A stretch of DNA of 6,729 nucleotides from Nitrospiraceae bacterium (lineage in GTDB: Bacteria > Nitrospirota > UBA9217), in assembly GCA_003454665.1 (NCBI GenBank), contig DMKB01000254.1, forward strand, positions 1-6,729, given 5' to 3'. The position numbers were made by a program, and so were the translations under genes. Every line of letters starts with the position of its first letter. The first letter of the stretch is position 1. Below the pieces are notes generated by a model that made no database searches, had not been told where the DNA came from, and was given only the letters and a program-made list of their open reading frames with translations. Shown here one piece after another: positions 5,009-6,729 of the stretch.

Positions 5009-6729
5009 ATGAAGGAGCAGCTTTATAATAAAAAAGCGCATGATGCCAAATCGTTCCAACTCCAGGCGGAGCAAATAAAGCAACTCTACCGGAATGCACC
5101 GCTGGGGTTGATCGCCTCTCCGATAAATGCCGCAGTCCTGGCAATCGTGCTCCGGAACGTCGTCCCCTCTCAGGCTCTCATTCCGTGGCTCGCCTGTATT
5201 TTTCTCGTTACGATCTTTAGGCTTCTGCTGCTGCAGCGATACCGGCAGGTACTCTCGACATCCGTTGAGGCAGGCAAATGGGGTACATGGTTCACCCTGG
5301 GAGCCGGCCTGTCCGGCGTCACCTGGGGTTCGGCCGGCATCTTTCTGTTTCCCGCCACATCCATAGCCCACCAGACATTTATCGCCTTCGTACTCGGCGG
5401 GATGGCTGCAGGAGCTGCAGCGACGTATGCGGTCGTCACGCCGGCTTTTCTCGCATATGCGGTCCCGGCCCTGTTCCCTATCATCGTTCGCTTCTTCGCC
5501 GTAGGCGGCGAGATACATACCGCCATGGCCGTCATGCTCCTGCTATTCGCGATACTGATCATAATCGTGGGAAGGCAAGTCAACTCGGTGACCCTTCTGT
5601 CCCTTCGGATGCGGCTCAAAAACATCGGCCTCATCGCGGATCTGATTTCCTCAGTGACGACTGCTGAAAAACTGAATAGGGAATTGTCGGAGCATCGCAC
5701 GCATCTGTCAGAGCTTGTAGATGAGCGCACGGTCGAGCTGATGAAAGAGATCGATGAACGCAAACGGGCGGAAGCCGAGATGCGGCGCACTGCCGAGCGC
5801 TTCCAGTCGCTCATTGAGAACGGCCTGGACATGATCACGGTTCTCGATCCGGATGGAAAGATCCTTTATGAAAGCCCCTCCATCGAGCGGCTGCTCGGTT
5901 ACAACGATACGGAATTAACGGGAATGAACATTTTCGAATTCCTGCATCCGGAAGATCAGGATGCCGCCGTCGAGGCGCTCGCAAAAGTTACCGGAAAATC
6001 CGGAAAGACGGAAAATGTGGAGGTCCGTATAAAGCATAAAAACGGTACCTGGAGACTCCTGGACGCCGCCGGCAAGAGTTATGTCGACGATACGGGAGAA
6101 GTGAAAGTCATCGTCAATTCGCGCGACGTCACGGACCGCAGGAATATGGAAGATAGTCTTCGCCGGGTGCAGAAGCTCGAATCGCTCGGCGTCTTCGCGG
6201 GAGGACTCGCCCATGACCTGAACAATGTCCTGGTCGGCGTCATGGCCAATATCGATATTGCGCTGATGTCCCCGGAATTGGAAGAGCAGACGCGCCGGAG
6301 ACTGGAACAGGCCATGAAGTCCTCCGATCGGGCGAGGGATTTAACCAATCGGTTAGCCACATTTTCAAAGGGAGGCGAGCCTGTCAAAAAAATCCTTTCG
6401 ATCGGACACCTCATCAAGAATTCCTCCGATGTGGCGCTGAGCGGCGCCAGCGTCAGCTGTGAAGTTGCCGTTCCCGAGAACCTCTGCCCGGTAGAGGCCG
6501 ATGAAGGGCAGATCGCCCAGGTAATCAACAATATCCTGATCAACGCCGTCCAGGCAATGCCGCGGGGAGGAGTGGTTCGGATAAAATGCGAAAATATGCC
6601 GGCCGGCTCAGATGACGCTTCAGATATACAGGAAAAACGACATGTCAAGATAACCATTGAAGATCAGGGGCCCGGCATTCCTGTTGAGCACCTGGACAGG
6701 ATTTTCGATCCTTATTTCACGACAAAACA
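5009..6729 (+). CDS. Multi-pass membrane PAS sensor histidine kinase, 3' end beyond the right edge
   Basis: The frame is open for 573 codons to the window end. After a polar N-terminus, residues about 38-190 hold roughly six hydrophobic segments (clear ones near 58-76, 94-115, 122-140, 142-164 and 172-188), forming an integral-membrane sensor without a large extracytoplasmic loop. A charged helix (about 215-262, ELVDERTVELMKEIDERKRAEAE) leads into a PAS domain (about 263-378). The HisKA H-box GGLAHDLNN gives phosphoacceptor H402. HATPase_c follows, with N-box QVINNILINAVQAMP (N512), G1-box EDQGPGIP (551-558) and F-box DRIFDPYFTTK (563-573). The G2-box and anything beyond are cut off. GGLAHDLNN kinases often end in a receiver domain, so a hybrid kinase is possible. 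ATG 5009 has GGAG ten bases upstream; GTG 5000 is an alternative. The signal sensed and the partner regulator are unknown. Confidence 0.93.
   Translation, partial: MKEQLYNKKAHDAKSFQLQAEQIKQLYRNAPLGLIASPINAAVLAIVLRNVVPSQALIPWLACIFLVTIFRLLLLQRYRQVLSTSVEAGKWGTWFTLGAGLSGVTWGSAGIFLFPATSIAHQTFIAFVLGGMAAGAAATYAVVTPAFLAYAVPALFPIIVRFFAVGGEIHTAMAVMLLLFAILIIIVGRQVNSVTLLSLRMRLKNIGLIADLISSVTTAEKLNRELSEHRTHLSELVDERTVELMKEIDERKRAEAEMRRTAERFQSLIENGLDMITVLDPDGKILYESPSIERLLGYNDTELTGMNIFEFLHPEDQDAAVEALAKVTGKSGKTENVEVRIKHKNGTWRLLDAAGKSYVDDTGEVKVIVNSRDVTDRRNMEDSLRRVQKLESLGVFAGGLAHDLNNVLVGVMANIDIALMSPELEEQTRRRLEQAMKSSDRARDLTNRLATFSKGGEPVKKILSIGHLIKNSSDVALSGASVSCEVAVPENLCPVEADEGQIAQVINNILINAVQAMPRGGVVRIKCENMPAGSDDASDIQEKRHVKITIEDQGPGIPVEHLDRIFDPYFTTK

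Noticed and set aside
4584..5144. 186-codon minus-strand frame between the repeats and the kinase gene
   Set aside because: It covers the kinase promoter, leader and start, lacks a visible ribosome-binding site, and its product resembles nothing I recognise.
5170..5838. Minus-strand frames opposite the kinase N-terminal half
   Set aside because: They are antisense to a continuous kinase frame with ordered domains; their Ser/Arg-rich composition is typical of shadow frames.

Overview
The window holds a bacterial protein-quality-control operon on the minus strand, a tRNA gene, a repeat-rich intergenic block, and a divergent sensor kinase gene on the plus strand that runs off the right edge. 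Read in transcription order (right to left), the minus strand carries tRNA-Leu(UAG), then tig (trigger factor), clpP, clpX, and the 5' two-thirds of an engB/ysxC-type GTPase cut by the left edge. The plus strand carries only one supported gene, a multi-pass membrane PAS sensor histidine kinase from 5009 to the window end.

The tig-clpP-clpX order is common in many bacteria. An engB homologue downstream of clpX recalls the Bacillus subtilis order tig-clpX-lonB-lonA-ysxC, but no lon gene lies between clpX and engB here. The moderately high GC content, the AAGGAG/GGAG ribosome-binding sites, the GGLAHDLNN-type kinase, and intergenic repeats built on CGCGGAT, ACACGAAT and CAGAAGTCAG all fit an environmental Gram-negative of the deltaproteobacterial (Desulfobacterota/Geobacter-like) or Nitrospirota kind. 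That placement is an impression from memory, not a demonstrated classification.

Layout: 1-402 engB (partial, minus). 403-576 holds a stem-loop terminator for the clp operon and short-period repeats. 577-1818 clpX, 1823-2428 clpP and 2534-3811 tig (all minus). 3812-4237 has no gene and holds a possible tig promoter, palindromes and a 104-bp-period tandem duplication. 4238-4320 is tRNA-Leu (minus). 4321-4733 has no gene and holds a nested inverted-repeat element, a second related repeat copy and a T-arm-like fragment; nothing was recognised in 4601-4733. 4734-4762 is a strong sigma-70-like promoter on the plus strand, followed by a roughly 240-nt leader. 5009-6729 is the sensor kinase.

Functionally, trigger factor meets nascent chains at the ribosome exit tunnel, ClpX unfolds tagged or damaged proteins and feeds them to ClpP, and EngB acts in assembly of the large ribosomal subunit. 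The kinase is a separate unit, transcribed divergently, with no partner response regulator visible. I see no defence system, transposase, integrase or CRISPR array. The most unusual material is the repeat architecture around the tRNA gene, including a tandem duplication whose junction falls on the tRNA 3' CCA end.
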